From: Nautilus pompilius | Lineage: Eukaryota > Mollusca > Cephalopoda > Nautilida > Nautilidae | Assembly: GCA_018389105.1 (NCBI GenBank) | Contig: JACATO010001064.1 | Span: 186,001-250,000 of the forward strand | Length of the DNA stretch: 64,000 nucleotides | Direction: 5' to 3' | Shown here: positions 24,972-36,900 of the stretch, piece after piece | Layout of the letters: each line of letters begins with the position of its first letter | How positions within the stretch are numbered: position 1 is the stretch's first letter | Notes under the pieces: generated by a model | Seen by the model: only the letters and a program-made list of their open reading frames with translations | What the model was told of the DNA's origin: nothing | Database searches by the model: none | Program-made: the position numbers and the translations under genes

Positions 24972-26561
24972 ATGTCTGGGGAGAAGAAAAGGAAGGACCA
25001 CCAGCCATGCGAAGAGTTAAAGAGACGAGAAGTAGTCAAACTGTCAAAACTGGTTTTCTTCACGTATGCATCACCTGACACCAGCCCGGACCGAGTGCAC
25101 GTGGCTCTGTTCCTCACCATTAAACGGTAAAGTACAGTATACTGCTTTGCCTGCATGCTCGCAGCCCGAATAAGTATCCCAGGCTTCATGACTAAAAGCA
25201 TGATTTCAGCTCACGAAAACAGCTAGCAGCTTTAAAAACTGTCACACTGGACAAGAAACAGCAGAAATGATTCCAGTCTTCCTGGATGAGGACGGGATCG
25301 ACGTAAAACAAACTGTCGCGGACAGTCGTGTGACCATTCATCAAACATGAGGGGAAATACATTGGTGCCCAAACTACCACCAGGCGGCGATGTTCATTCG
25401 TGACGTTTATACCACTCGCATCTCACTCATTCGACCTTGTGGGAAAATGCCCGGCCGAATGCAGCCAAGTGATCTTAAAATTCTTCGACATTGTACAAAA
25501 GCTGTACACTTTTTTTTCTTCTACATCAACGCATCGCTGGCGACTGCTTTGTACAAATTAAAACCATTTTAGGGCTGTCTTTCGTCAAGCAGCGTTCAGG
25601 TACTCGGTGGTCAGCGAGGTGTGAAGCAGTGACAACGCGTCTCAGAGGTTGCACTTCTTTATGCATAGTGTCGGAATCCCTGGAAACTGACGTGGAACAG
25701 AAAGTTGAGTTCCAAAATGGAGCCCAGTCACTTCGTTACGAAATGGGTTAACTAGATTCAGCTATTCTCAGTGTTATTTGGAATAGTCTTATAACGCTTC
25801 CATCAGATCAGTCTCTCGCTTCAAGAGATCAGCTTAAATCTGAATGTCAGCAGTGTCCTTACTCGAGTCTTTTGTTAAGTTTGTCAAGACCCTGTGGCCA
25901 GAATTCGAAGACTTCAAAGACCTACGTATTAAATTGTAGCCACAACGAGAAAATTTAGCTCAGTGGCGCTTCCTGGTGCGCAACCGCTGGACGATGGAGA
26001 TGCCGAAGGCAATGTGCTGTTACCATTGGTTAAATTTAATCAGTACCTTGAAACACCGTCTTAAAGCATACAAGGAAATCAACTATAAGTTTGGATTCCT
26101 GTCTAAACTAACTTCTCTCTCGACTTTTGAGATCAAGCAAGTCGCAGGAAATCTTGCTCGCTTCTATTCAAACGATCTGGAATCTACAAGTGAACATGAA
26201 TTTATACATTTTCTACCGTACTGGCATCTGCAACAGAGCTTCAAACCTGACACAAACACAGTCAGCAGAGCTGAGAACGTACCGATTTCTTCATACGCAC
26301 GCCCTCACCCAAGCGTTTCCTAATATTGAAATAGCTCTTTGAAGGTATTTATGAATGATGGTTTCAAATTTCAGTAGTGGGGGTTCTTGTCGACACTAAA
26401 ACGCATCAAAGATGTGATCAGGAACCGAATGAACCAAGATGGACTTAACAGTTATTTCAATCATTAACATCGAAAGCGAAGTTTCCAGTGGACTTGTCTT
26501 CTTGAAAGTCATTGACAAGTTTAGCCAACAAAAATCTACGAATATACCGAACATGCAGTAG
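24972..26561 (+). pseudogene. hAT-family transposase relic (ZMYM1-like), multiple frameshifts
   Basis: A decayed transposase readable across several plus-strand frames. Order: an N-terminal basic segment from ATG 24972 (MSGEKKRKDHQ, then VVKLSKLVFF). At about 25230-25360 come TGQETAEMIPVFLDEDGID and CRGQSCDHSSNMRGNT. At about 25405-25570 come PLASHSFDLVGKCPAECS and KFFDIVQKLYTFF followed by THRWRLL. At about 25590-25640 is GTRWSARCEAV. At about 26000-26230 are LKHRLKAYKEINYKFGFL and SKLTSLSTFEIK. The C-terminal dimerisation region at about 26320-26560 has a degenerate SGERS-like core and SIINIESE. These blocks are the standard order of hAT transposases annotated as zinc finger MYM-type protein 1-like. 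The piece between about 25130 and 25220 is far too short, so several hundred residues of the N-terminal half are deleted. It lies in opposite orientation in the presumed intron of the acidic-exon gene. Terminal inverted repeats and the 8-bp duplication were not found. Confidence 0.9.
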
Positions 26562-27913
26562 TCGTCTCTCTGAAGAAACTATCTGCGTCTTGGAATGCAA
26601 ATGACAAATGATGGTCTTACAAATACATTCTAAATTGTTGTCAATGTCGATTTAGTTTTAAAATGTAATGGTTTTTTTTAAAATTAAATCATTTTTGTTT
26701 ATTGTTTGCACCTGGTTTCGTTTTCCTTGAAAACATAAAATATTAAACGATCATCGTCATAGCATCAATAAGAACATAACCTGAAATATGGATCCGAACA
26801 GACTTTAACCTGGTGAATATTTGGCATAGTACACTCTGGGACATAGCTCGCCGATGTTTATTAGATGGGGAGGGCTCACTGTTGGGTTACCGCCTGGAGT
26901 CTAGAGTTCTGTTTGTTAAGGTTTAGTGTTGAAGTCTTAGGAGTGTTTCAAAATCTATGGCGTACTTGCCACTATGTAACAACAAAAGCAATAATTCCCT
27001 AAGAGTATTGTCTTTGACTTTCACAAATAATCGATCTTTTCGTCGAACAAACGTAACAAAACGATAGCTGAAGATACTATATCTACGCTTAAGGTAATTG
27101 TTTTTTTTTTTAAAATTAGCATATCAGTCCGTTTGAGCTGGTTCGCAGTGACTATTAACAAACTTTTATTTTTAAATTTTCCTTTTTATTTTGATGAAAA
27201 TTCTCGGACGCCTGAATGATTAGTGTCGAAATGCAAATCCAGTTAGATCGTAACAGGTCATGGCACAGAAACCAAGGGAGATAACTCCGCAATTTTAAAA
27301 TCCATAACAATTATTGTTTTGTGGTATGAATGGTAAGTGCGCTAATTAGCCAAAAAAAATAATGGCAAAAGGTATCGAAATTTTCTTTATACAGTTTACT
27401 TTTTCTGGGCGGATTTTGTTTAAAAATTCGTAGCGAAAAGTCATAAAGGGCACCCGGATATAAATGTACCTTTTGTTTTGGTTTCTGATTATGAACAGGT
27501 AGTTGCGCTTACATTTTATATAAAACCAAGAACTGAATTCCACCCCCATCAAATTTCTTGGTACAAATAATTATAAGTTTTATATAGCCGGTGTAAATGA
27601 GATGCAGATATAATTAATTTCTAAGAATTCTTACATGGTGCTCATATAAAGAAACAGAGGAGCAATAAATAAATAAATGACAAAGAAAACAATCAGCACG
27701 ATGAAGCTAAATGTTTCAGAAGGTATATTTACCACATTTTAATATCAACGAATAGAAAACTCTGTCTCTTGAATCTAACAGTCATACTGCGTTATACTTG
27801 TCGTGCTCACGTCCATGGCAAAAAAAAAAAAAAAATAGATGTTACAGATACAAATCCGTCAGTTTATTTCTGTTTTGATAACATTCCTTTTGATTCTTAA
27901 TTTTTATCTTTAG
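26562..27913. other. AT-rich stretch, probable intron
   Basis: No coding frame with known motifs. The mollusc-associated word AAGGGAGATAACTCCGC is at 27274-27290. The stretch ends in the acceptor used by the following exon. Confidence 0.5.
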
Positions 27914-28081
27914 ACAGATATTGCGAAAGGTGTGGGAGAAATTGGTCAGATCAGTTACCAGAGTGTAGATGGCGCCTTCCTTCTGGACCATGCGATTTTA
28001 TGCACTCTTGACAACAACTGTTTTGGAGCAGGCGGAACCGTTGATCCTAGCGCCGCCGTGATGTTTCTGGAGAAATACTAA
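27914..28081 (+). CDS. probable terminal exon, 55 codons; weak alpha-kinase C-terminus resemblance
   Basis: A T-rich tract ending TTTATCTTTAG (27903-27913) is followed by an uninterrupted frame of 55 codons and TAA at 28079-28081. The acceptor AG is itself part of an in-frame stop, so the frame is open only from the splice site. Composition switches from AT-rich to balanced exactly at this point and back after the stop, as expected of an exon. Key segments are DIAKGVGEIGQ, FLLDHAILC, NNCFGAGG and AAVMFLEKY at the end. The spacing of D-GVG, LLxDxAI, FGxG and the closing hydrophobic stretch recalls the C-terminal part of alpha-type protein kinase domains (DLQGVG, LTDPAIHS, FGxxNLG, FFxxHxC). 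The zinc-binding His and Cys are absent, so this is only a hint. It might equally be the end of an unrelated protein. Upstream exons were not identified. Confidence 0.5.
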   Translation, partial: TDIAKGVGEIGQISYQSVDGAFLLDHAILCTLDNNCFGAGGTVDPSAAVMFLEKY

Positions 28082-29158
28082 ACCAACAACACGATTGGTC
28101 GCTAAGGTTGAATCACCGTCTCTTGGTTGGACCATGAGAGTAATAATCTGAAATGTCGGGAGCCGACTACTAAATCAGCAAGAGCGTCATCAGTCAAAAT
28201 TACAAAACAAATTCTTCTTAAAGGTAAAAATAGAAACAAAATAATAGCGAACATTTTCAAAAAAATATTTTTAAAGAGATTACGAATGTTCTATTTTTAA
28301 TTCTATGATCAATAGAATACAGATAATCACACATCATTATGAATAAATTCCAGAATATCTTTACACGACAAGCACTGACTACATCAATAAGCGCTAATAA
28401 TTTTGTTATACTAGAGTAATGTACAGTATCGAAAGTCTGTCACTTCAATCTAAAAGTTGAAGTATTCCAACGACCAGCTGTGCATATCATTGGAGTACTA
28501 GACAAGTCTTAAAATTGATAGCAATGAGCTTTTTTTCCTTGTGTTCTAAAACTAGAGAGAGGGAGAAAATAGCTAAATTCTTCCCTAGACTGTGAATTCT
28601 TCTCACCCCAACACAGCAGGTTTAACAAAGTGTTTAAAATCTTTAGACTTGTTAAAATGTTCGAGAGTCGATACAGCATATGTTAGAAAAAATACGAAAT
28701 TCGATTAAAATTGGGATTGATTTTAGACTAGAATTCAAATTTAATAGCAAACACTAATGGTGTTCTCTAAAAGTATTCGGTTCAGTTCAGCGTATTTTTT
28801 AAAGTAAATGCCATACCAAGTCAGTTTCTTGATGTTCCTGTAATTAAATAATTTAATTTGTGGTCGGAAATTGAAGTTTGAAATTTATTCCGCTGATTAT
28901 ATCATTCAGCTAGTAGCCAGATTTGGTAACAAAATTAAGTCTAGTGGAAGAAAATCAACTACGGCAACATATGGAATTTAAGAAAAAAATATTCTCTGTA
29001 AGTATTCGTTAACTTCTATAGCGTTTGAATGACAAATAAAAAAATGTACTTAATTGCTTTTGTTGAAAATATTCCAAATATTTCTAGATTGTGCAAGTCT
29101 GGAAAAATTTTAAGCTTTCAGGTAGACGGAGAATGTCGATGATGAAAAAGATGTTAAA
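28082..29158. other. AT-rich stretch, no features
   Basis: Follows the putative terminal exon. No coding frame, mobile element or tandem repeat recognised. Confidence 0.55.
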
Positions 29159-29181
29159 CAGAGAGAGATGAGAGAGAGGAG

Positions 29182-29256
<75 letters not shown>

Positions 29257-29443
29257 GAGAGAGAGAGAGATAGAGAGAGAGGATATGACGTAGTAGTAGA
29301 GGTAAAGAGAGAGATGAGGTCGATACAGAGAGAGGATATAACGTTAGTAGAGGTAGAGAGGGAGAGAGAGAGAGAGAGATGACGTCAATACAGAGAGAGG
29401 ATATAACGTTAGTAGAGGTAGAGGGGGAGAGAGAGAGAGGAGA

Positions 29444-29534
<91 letters not shown>
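29159..29534. repeat. (GA)n array with an embedded minisatellite
   Basis: About 375 bp of GA repeat. Between about 29280 and 29425 it contains two to three degenerate copies of a longer unit with the parts GATGACGTCAATACAGAG and GATATAACGTTAGTAGAGG. One copy holds a perfect CRE palindrome at 29380-29387. Open frames over the array (poly-SL) are artefacts of the dinucleotide repeat. Confidence 0.95.
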
Positions 29535-29536
<2 letters not shown>

Positions 29537-30609
29537 TTAACGTACAACTGGCCAAAAATAAATTTAAAAAAAAATGTTAGACAAAAAACATAGCAGTAGT
29601 AAAGAAAAAAGTATGGTCGCCTAGCCATTTTCTGCCTAATAAGGGAATACGTATGTGCAAACTGCTGAGGTCGTAACTGCTCCAGGGGTAACTTTTATAA
29701 AGGATATTTCGTCTTGTAACTTATATGTGGGACTCGTAGCCACATAGTTCTGCCTACTTCAAAGATTAGAAGTATTTTCTCATGTTTCCTTAGATGTATC
29801 GTCTGATTTCGTGGCAAGTCAATATATATTCTGATCTCTAAAATCTTATAGTTTATCACGAATCAGAAAGATACCGTTAATATGAAGATTCTGACCTATT
29901 AGTCTGACATATATCCTCACTATACTATTGAAATCTCACACGTAGCTCTAAAATCAATTACTTTCAGCATTTTCATTTATAGTATATAACAATCATACAT
30001 ACATTAATTATGATGGGATGATCTGTAGAATTACAGCAGCTGAGGAGACATAAAAGTCGACACACTTTTAACACAAACTACAACTGTTTATGTAATCGAT
30101 TTCATTTTCAGAATTTACAATCCTACATAATTTTTTTCCATATGCATAGAAGTACATGTGCTCTTGTTATATCGATAACCCTGAAGCCACCATTCTGATT
30201 TTAAGCTCTTTTAAAATAAGACTAAAAATGTCTCTGAGGCCACACAAAGTTTCACGTGGTCTTTTTGATAGTAGAGCTATAGACAGCATCACTCCAAAAT
30301 AGCGTTATAATGTTCTGTTGAAATTAATCACCTAGGTAAATAATTTACTGAAATGTTTTAAATTATGGAGTAAATGAAATTTAAAAAAAAAGTATTAACA
30401 GACTTCAGCTGGTCTCTAAATAGCTTATTTTCTGATTTCTTTTCTCTTTCAAATTGTTGTTTTTTTGGCTGCCAATTCGAATTCTTCACGGTCTTTGTTC
30501 AGAAAACAACTATGGCGTGATGACGAAAGTCTCAGATAGTATTCAAAGAACACGGAAAACAAGCAAACAAACGAATAAAAAACGAAACCTATTGATGCTT
30601 TCCTTACAT
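29535..30609. other. AT-rich stretch, no features
   Basis: No coding frame or known element recognised. Confidence 0.55.
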
Positions 30610-30830
30610 GGCGACGACTGAGTGATTATGGCTCGTATAATCCCTGAGGAAATTAGTTTAGATTAGTTAATACGGCTTGGCATGAGGCCATTAGGGTTTG
30701 ATCAAAGCCGCCAGCAAAGAGAATCATCCATCTGTGTTGGTGCGGCTCGGCGATAGAAACGTTCCAATTTATTCTTCTCGCTCACCATTCCGTTGCCATA
30801 GAAACAGTTTTTAAATACGAAACGTTAAAG
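30610..30830. promoter_or_regulatory. candidate conserved regulatory block (TCF/LEF-like and RFX X-box-like sites)
   Basis: A patch of higher complexity and GC content inside AT-rich DNA. It contains a palindromic TCF/LEF-type site TTTGATCAAAG (30697-30707), AATTAG/TTAATAC homeodomain-type cores (about 30652-30672), a CATCTG E-box and, at 30792-30805, GTTGCCATAGAAAC, which fits the RFX X-box consensus of two half-sites separated by two bases. There is no open frame of note. The density of sites suggests an intronic enhancer. That it is conserved is only an inference. Confidence 0.35.
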
Positions 30831-33180
30831 ACCGCTTAGCTACTCTATCATTATGCCTTTTGTTTTCGTTTATTTAAATATTTAACTGTTTATGCTGATT
30901 TATTTCGAAAGTTAATTCTATTATATTCGTTGGAAAATGGTTCCAGAGAATAGCTGACAGATGTTTAACGGCATCGCATCTTTGAAAACTTCTATTTTAA
31001 AATAAATTTTTCTTTGAGTGTAAGAATGGAAAGTTACTTATATTTTCTTATTTACGGTAAGAATGCACTTTGATCGGATTCTTCTAATTATCTTACTGTT
31101 AATTTATCAGTGTATTTATCTAGTTCATAAAAATCGCATCCATCTCATATAGAACTTTAAAATGCCACCAGAGGGAAGTAAGTCAATGCTTTTAATTATA
31201 AGTTCGGTTTAGGCCGATATTCGACAGGGGCGACTTGATTACGAGTGCAACAAGTTCGTTTTGTTTTTTGAAAATGCTTTTGCCTCTTTAAGACTACGGG
31301 TTTAAAATCAGTATCAGTACCAGAACAAACTTTAAACTGGTGAAATGACTCCTCAAAAAATCTCAAGTATATCTATATTATTTATTATCCCCGCTCATTT
31401 GACTGGTAATCAACGGATCTAATATCACAACGTTTATGTAAATACATATAGAATCTTTGTGCAATAATCAATAGATTTTCTTACGGCCCAGGAAAGCATA
31501 TTCCTAAATGTAATTAAAATATGCTAATGTTTGCTTTACGTTCTAAATAATATTCTGTTGAAACCGAATAATTAAAAAACGAATTAAAAATTTAATTATA
31601 TTTTGTAAATTTAAAAAAAAGACTTTTTTTTAGTAATAGATTTCATTTAAAATAAAAAAAACCCAACACTCTTAGGATCTTTGTGTGTGGCTACCACTAA
31701 CATTTTCAAAGCTTAATTTGAATTTTAAAGTATAAAACATGCTAAGTCCTAATTTTCATTAATTTAATCAACAAAAATTTATAGATTTTTTTTACAAAAT
31801 CGTTAAAAATCACAAAAATATGTAAAAATTTAAAAAAGATATTTTATTTCTAAAATTCTTTTTAAACACTGGAAAATACTGCATTTGGCATTTTCATTAA
31901 AAGAATTTATGATATTATAAACACGCTAAAATATTATTAGAAAAACTATATAATAAATGAAAAGGTTGGAATTGCAGAAGAAGATAGAAATGAAGAACTG
32001 ATAATAGTTAAAGTTAACTTTATTAGTTTCAAAGCAATTCATTGGCGGCTTTGAAAAAAATCCTTAAATTAAAAAAAGATGATATATATTTCTCCGTAAT
32101 ATGCGAATAATTAAAATAGATTTCAAACACGATAAATGAATTAACAAAAAAAAAAAAAAAAATTATATATATATATATATAAAGAAAAAAGAACGAGTTG
32201 ATTCTGCAGATCTCGTCTCGCATTAGTCAAAATATTAGTTTTTCGACATTTTAATTGCATTAAAGATAATTTTTCATCTAGTGCTCTGTCATTGGTTTGA
32301 ACTCACGACTGCCTCACCCGCCACCTAGCGATCGACGAATAAGCAGCCATGAGCTCTTAACTAACATCTAAAGCAAGGAGTTTTATGAAAACCAATTTTG
32401 GAAATGGTCCAATTTTTATTTCTAATTGTGTATACCAGCCAATAAGCCACTTGCCTATTTTTTTTTTTTAAATACAGAAATATTGTTTTTCTGAAGATAT
32501 TTTACATTAATCACACATTTGCAAGTCTGAATTTATTCGTAACGTTTGTTTTTCCACACTAATATTTTATGAAATATAATTTTAGATAATAAGTTATATT
32601 ATTATTTATATAATATGTATAAATCCTTTCAAAACAATTCGAGTACTGTTGTATGATAAAACTTAAATTACACAAATTCCAAGACTTCCGTATGTTCATC
32701 TACTCTCATGATTTAAAGTTCTTTTGTATTTTCTTAAAAACTGAAATATCCACAAGGAAGTCACTGAAGAAGATAAATTCTGTATTTTCGTATTTTTTAT
32801 GATTAATTGTCTTAAGCTGAATGTATCCATGTTGAAAGCTAGGTTCTGTTATTACAATAGTTTCCTTTGGGAACGAGTGAAGATTAACTTCGGCTAACAT
32901 CTTTATAGTGGGATCTCGTAGACAGCTAAAACAGTAAAAGTGAAAAAATATAAATAGGCTTCGACATTAGGCAAGGACCACTACTATCGTTCTAGTAACC
33001 AGATTAAAATGTTACAGCGATGAAGCATTTTTATGGTTAAATAAAATTACACAGAGACGTACTCTCACACGGGTTTCGCATGTTTGACACATTTTGATAG
33101 CGTTTGCAGTCAGGTTAACTTTGAAAACAAATAAGGTGTGGTGATGTACACAGTATTGCTTCTGAGAGAACAAGACGTAC
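30831..33180. other. AT-rich stretch, short (AT)n run
   Basis: Very AT-rich. A poly-A run and an (AT)n run occur at about 32145-32182. No coding frame with recognised motifs. Confidence 0.55.
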
Positions 33181-33184
33181 GCTT

Positions 33185-33960
33185 AAAATGACACCCTTAG
33201 AAGACGGGAGTTAGTCATAAATAGCGTCACAATCTTTCCATCAATGCCACTTCTCCCAGAACAGTATCCTGCAAACTGAATGACTTCAGCTACCATTCTT
33301 GTCCCCTTGTGAAACGTACACTGTCGATAGACCGACATTGGCAAGTTAGATGCAAATATAATAATCCACCAACATTCCCGGTGTGATTCGAAGACACCGA
33401 GGAAGATACATTAGCAGATGGAAGTCAGATTTCCCTGCACTATTTTAATGAGTTTGGTAAAACAGGCGAAAAACTTTCAATCAAGGAAACATTGCTGAGA
33501 TTTCTAGTGGTGGCGGACCCCCTCATGGTGTGGATATATTTCATTAATAACTGTAAGCTTGGTTTTGTTACTGTACCTGGGATCCCAAATGCAAACAACT
33601 ACCGTCGTTCTTCATTCTGATTCTAACTCGTTAGATATCAGACTGATATTCATGGATGAGAACACCAGACCTCTGCAGCGGTAAATACATTCGGAGAAGT
33701 AAGATTGAGTTCTTTGCCCGGCCTGCTATAAATCCTTTTGGGATCATATCGGGCATAGTGTGAAGAAAAGAAATCCTCCTGTTTTTGATTTTCACAAGAG
33801 ATCCATAGGATACCATAGACAGGTTTTGACGTCTTTCAAAAAGAATGAAAAGGTGTGACAGGGAAGTTACAACTGCATCTAACATTCTCGACAGTGCTTC
33901 GGTGACATTAAGTGACAGTTGTATTGTGAAATACCGATAACACATCTTCTAATCTTCCAT
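33185..33960 (+). pseudogene. old Tc1/mariner-superfamily transposase relic
   Basis: Highly decayed DDE transposase in the plus-strand frames. At about 33205 MTPLEDG is readable. From about 33230 to 33360 the sequence reads SPRTVSCKLNDFSYHSC and VKRTL-IDRHWQVRC, matching the end of the second helix-turn-helix and the linker of Tc1-like proteins. At about 33505-33530 GGG then PLMVW corresponds to the GGGSVMVW strand. At about 33550-33600 is GFVTVPGIPNANNYR. At about 33640-33675 IFMDENTRP is the second catalytic Asp motif. A CPA-type remnant of the WPAxSPDLNPIEH segment follows near 33720, where the Glu motif is no longer readable. Many stops and frameshifts are present. It is a different and much older lineage than the Tc1 copy at 3.6 kb. 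No terminal repeats were found. Confidence 0.65.
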
Positions 33961-36900
33961 TTCTTTCAAAAAATATTGGTTCTTTGTCCCACTAAGTATC
34001 TTTTTGGTAAAAAATATGATTAAAATTATGGAGTAGCCTTGCGAGAGATTTGTTCATGGTAAAAACTATTATTGTTCAAGTTAACATGACCAGATGATGT
34101 ACCATCTTAAATGGGAGACTTTTAAGATAGAAAGTATTCCTTTTTTTTCAAACCATCTCCTTAATTCATATAAAAGGAACCGAATCTTAACGTGTAACGG
34201 TAAGTAAAACATAAAAATAACTTTATTTACGATATAGACTAATTAGTAAAGAATATTAATAAACAATGCACCAATTTTTCAATTTTCATCTTTAATATAT
34301 GTCATTAAACATCGTGTAAAGTCACTCTTTATCAGTAAACGTTAGTAGATATCAGGTAAAGCTAATTCTTTCATCTTCATCAGTAAATATCACTTGATGT
34401 TGTTTATCCCGCCGTAAAGCATCGAATAAAAATGTAGTTTAAAGAATGATCTAGATATTTTTTGCAGCGGTGATATTTTCACGAAAAGTAAAACTGGCGT
34501 TTCTGTTTTGAGTCAACATTTTGCTCTTTCAGGATGAGCTTGGTTAAATACGAGGTTATACATTTTTAAAGGGATGGTGGGTGACCTTATTCCATATCTG
34601 GCAAGCAAGTGCAAAACGTTTTCAAAAGATAATAAATGAAAGTAAACGTTGTGTGCATGGGATGTCATTTAATTCACTCTATGAAAAAATCGTAGATAAA
34701 CACAAAGGCAATGTAGATCTATAAGTGGAATAAATGTAACTTTTCTATTGTATTCAACCCTTAAGAGATAATGTAGAAACAAAAATTCGTTTATACTAGA
34801 AATTAAAAAAAAATTAACATTGTGGGAACTTGAAAATAAAATTGTTCATATCTGAAATACAAATCTAAGCTGAGCATAATACTTGTTAAAATGATCATCG
34901 CTGCATGTATTGGTTGACATCTTTAAGAAAATTTTCAAAACAAAATACATTAAAAGAAATCGTTTTGGATTGAAAGTGAAAGTGAAACTTAATTTAATAA
35001 AAAGAGATTTTCTGTAATCGACTTTAGGGTAAAATAAAGTAACGAGCAATTCATTTTAATTATTACAGAGTTATTTAAGCTGACATAATATAATTAGTTG
35101 CAATTTAAAAATTTTAAAATAAGAGTTTTAAAGATAAAATTCTCCTCCTCTTACAACTAGTTTTAAAATAAATGTCATGATTTCATTTCCAGACCTCGAC
35201 ATTGATGAACAATGGCAGCTAATTTTTTTTATTTTCTCTGTACTAATAAGTATGAAAAAAATGTAACGTCAAGTGAAGTTTAGAAAGCTTCCAAAGAACA
35301 ATTTATCTAATTTCACATAAAAAGGAAGAAACGTTATGCACATTCTGAAAAAAAAAAATGTATTTAAACAAAAGTATATATCATTGTGATATTTTTCATA
35401 CCGTTTGTTACATTAAAATTCTTCACTTGGTCGTGTTTGAAGGGGATCATTCACTTAAGATAGTCCAAGGGAGGTCACAGAATAGTTTTAACCCTAATAT
35501 TTAAAGGGCGCTCTGTTTTAACTGATTCAGACTGTTCATAGCTTCATGGAATGAAATAAACACAAAAAGTATGTCTGGTAACTATGGGGTCACGTAAAGT
35601 AAAGATCTGAAACGTTGGACCTTCAAAAACAAACAAAAAACGTCAATATTGTCTTTCTTAAATAATGTAGAGATTTTATCAGCAATTCATGGCTTAGAAA
35701 GAAGTGTAACATTTGATTTTAACGCTATTTTCTTTCTTACGAGTCAAGAACCTAACTTGGATTAAAGCTGTGTTAACAATTTCATCAAAATAAGAATTTA
35801 CTTTTAATACTTGGAAAAAAAAATTAAATTTTGTCAGGTAGATTTTCAGAAACACAAATTTGAAAAGTTCGTTAGAATTGAGCAGAGCGAACAATTTGCT
35901 TACCACCAGCAGAATGATTGCTATCGAAATATGTTTATATCTGTGCCATTATTATGCAGTACGTATTTAAAAAAAAATCTCGAGAAAATTTTGTAATTTA
36001 CATATCCGAAAAACGCGAACTATTAACTTATTTTCTGTGATATTGTGCAGATGACTGATGGAATTAAGATGAATACAACAACAAAAAAATTAGTATCACT
36101 ATTTCTTTACCATGTAACCACACAACAAAAGTACTGTCAGAAATCCTGAGCCACAGTTTGGGCTTATTAGAAACGGAGTCTAACATATGTATAATTTGAC
36201 TAAAACTGACTGGTGATAGAGGTAAAGCAATGGTTGTTCTTTCCCTGAGTGGAACCAACCTTTCAAATAGTCTGCGAAAGACGAAGACCAACTAAATGTG
36301 TAATGTATCTAGGAAAGAGAGGGGTTGTCCTTATGACAGAGTATTGTCAGAACGTTGCTTATTGAAAAGATCATGGGAAGTTTCATCAATAGAAAGGTAA
36401 ATTAACAAAAAGATCAAAATATAGGAGGCTGTCAAAAGCAACTAACTGTATATTTCTGCTTTAGAAAGAATAGAATTCTTTACAAAAGACTCAGTGGGAT
36501 CAACAAAGAGAGAAAATGATAGAAGCTAAACATTTCTCAAGTTTATATGTAGATGATTCAGAACCACTGGCAATGGAAAAGTGGTTCACTTTTATGAAAT
36601 TAAGGTAAAATAAATAATCTGGGTGCTATACAATAATTTGGAATGATTACAACTATGGACCTTCAGGTTTCTTCTAACGTGATCAGTTTTTATATTTTTT
36701 GTCTATTGTTTTGCTGAAACACGCAGTGATTCTAAAGATTGTACTTTACACTTCCAACGTTGTTATTTTACCGAAGTTGTTCTTGAATCAAAACTAAAGC
36801 CATAAAGCCATTAAAGGAATGTCAGGGGAGATAAACAATAGAAGATAAGATAGTTGTTCGCTTATTAACAGTTTAAAATTATTTTTCAGGGTTATTTATT

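Noticed and set aside
29344-29628. 94-codon minus-strand frame rich in Ser and Leu
   Set aside because: Produced by the (GA)n array.
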